Below are positions 14,223 to 14,305 of a DNA stretch of 14,305 nucleotides, piece by piece; position 1 is the stretch's first letter, and every line of letters begins with the position of its first letter. The DNA comes from Candidatus Delongbacteria bacterium (lineage in GTDB: Bacteria; UBA4055). Made by a program: the position numbers and the translations under genes. The DNA lies in contig JAKLPX010000267.1 in NCBI GenBank assembly GCA_022013635.1, positions 1 through 14,305 of the forward strand. Direction: 5' to 3'. The notes under the pieces are model-generated. The model had not been told where the DNA came from, made no database searches, and saw nothing but the letters and a program-made list of their open reading frames with translations.

Positions 14223-14239
14223 GGTCGCAATTTGCGACC
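14223..14239. repeat. Perfect 17-nt palindrome after the PIN cassette
   Basis: GGTCGCAA (14223-14230) and TTGCGACC (14232-14239) are exact inverted copies around a single T, three nt after the antitoxin stop. As RNA it could fold a 6-bp GC stem with a 5-nt loop and act as a weak terminator. It shares AATTTGCGA with the palindrome at 13377-13401. It also lies inside the ORF6N-like remnant on the other strand. Confidence 0.5.
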
Positions 14240-14305
14240 TCAGTTTCGGAACTTCCGAATATTTCAACAGAAAACAAAACTCCTCAGGAAACCTTTCTTT
14301 GTTCC
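14223..14305 (-). pseudogene. ORF6N-domain protein fragment, cut by window end
   Basis: On the - strand the end of the window reads NKERFPEEFCFLLKYSEVPK followed by LRSQIAT. ORF6N-domain (phage antirepressor-like) proteins contain NxxRFPEDFxFQLTKEExxxLRSQxxT before a WGGRRYLPYAFTEQG motif. Here the frame loses that resemblance immediately after LRSQIAT, at the antitoxin stop, so the 3' part is missing. The 5' part would lie beyond 14305. It is probably a remnant left when the PIN cassette or another rearrangement joined here. Confidence 0.55.

Noticed and set aside
1-14305. CRISPR array, tRNA or rRNA genes
   Set aside because: No regularly spaced direct repeats, no cloverleaf-type sequence and no conserved rRNA segment were seen on either strand.

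Overview
The window joins two very different regions. Positions about 138-11220 hold one compact run of ten + strand genes for anaerobic C4-dicarboxylate metabolism. Positions about 11221-14305 are a low-density accessory stretch of small toxin-antitoxin-type genes, gene remnants, palindromes and repeat-like DNA. The DNA is AT-rich, and nearly all metabolic genes have clear Shine-Dalgarno sequences (AAGGGAG, GGAGG, CGGAG). With many iron-sulfur, oxygen-sensitive-type enzymes (HdrABC, class I fumarase), this suggests an uncultivated strictly anaerobic bacterium, perhaps from the FCB/Cloacimonadota side of the tree. That placement is a guess from gene style, not from a marker gene.

The metabolic run is hdrA-hdrC-hdrB, an SdhB/FrdB-like iron-sulfur subunit, an SdhA/FrdA-like flavoprotein, sucC-sucD, class I fumarase alpha and beta, and an NAD(P)-type malic enzyme. 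Gaps are 54 nt or less and hdrA/hdrC overlap, so an operon is likely. After the Hdr genes the order matches the succinyl-CoA to pyruvate route: succinyl-CoA <-> succinate (ATP or GTP), succinate <-> fumarate, fumarate <-> malate, malate <-> pyruvate + CO2. This is the lower half of the methylmalonyl-CoA propionate pathway, usable for propionate/succinate oxidation or, in reverse, for succinate/propionate formation. No membrane anchor (SdhC/D) is present. The iron-sulfur subunit carries HdrC-like 4Fe-4S motifs, and a flavin-bifurcation-type HdrABC sits directly in front. The most interesting reading is a soluble Hdr-coupled succinate/fumarate oxidoreductase in which HdrA splits or merges electron pairs between the difficult succinate/fumarate couple and low-potential carriers. 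The flavoprotein has Asn where the FAD-linking His normally sits. The FlpD/MvhD-like tail of HdrA has lost most of its cluster cysteines.

The accessory stretch starts with a strong hairpin and a repeat-like segment after the malic enzyme. It continues with a shortened HicB-like gene, then on the - strand a DTW-domain tRNA-modification-type gene preceded by a 27-codon antitoxin remnant, and an N-terminally shortened AbiEii-like nucleotidyltransferase fused onto a RhuM-like remnant. A divergent PIN toxin/antitoxin pair follows on the + strand, and an ORF6N-like fragment on the - strand runs off the window end. Three of these small units share a GTATATT -10-like element. The PIN cassette is flanked by palindromes sharing the 9-mer AATTTGCGA. 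The area looks like repeated insertion and decay of toxin-antitoxin and phage-regulator cassettes beside a conserved metabolic operon.
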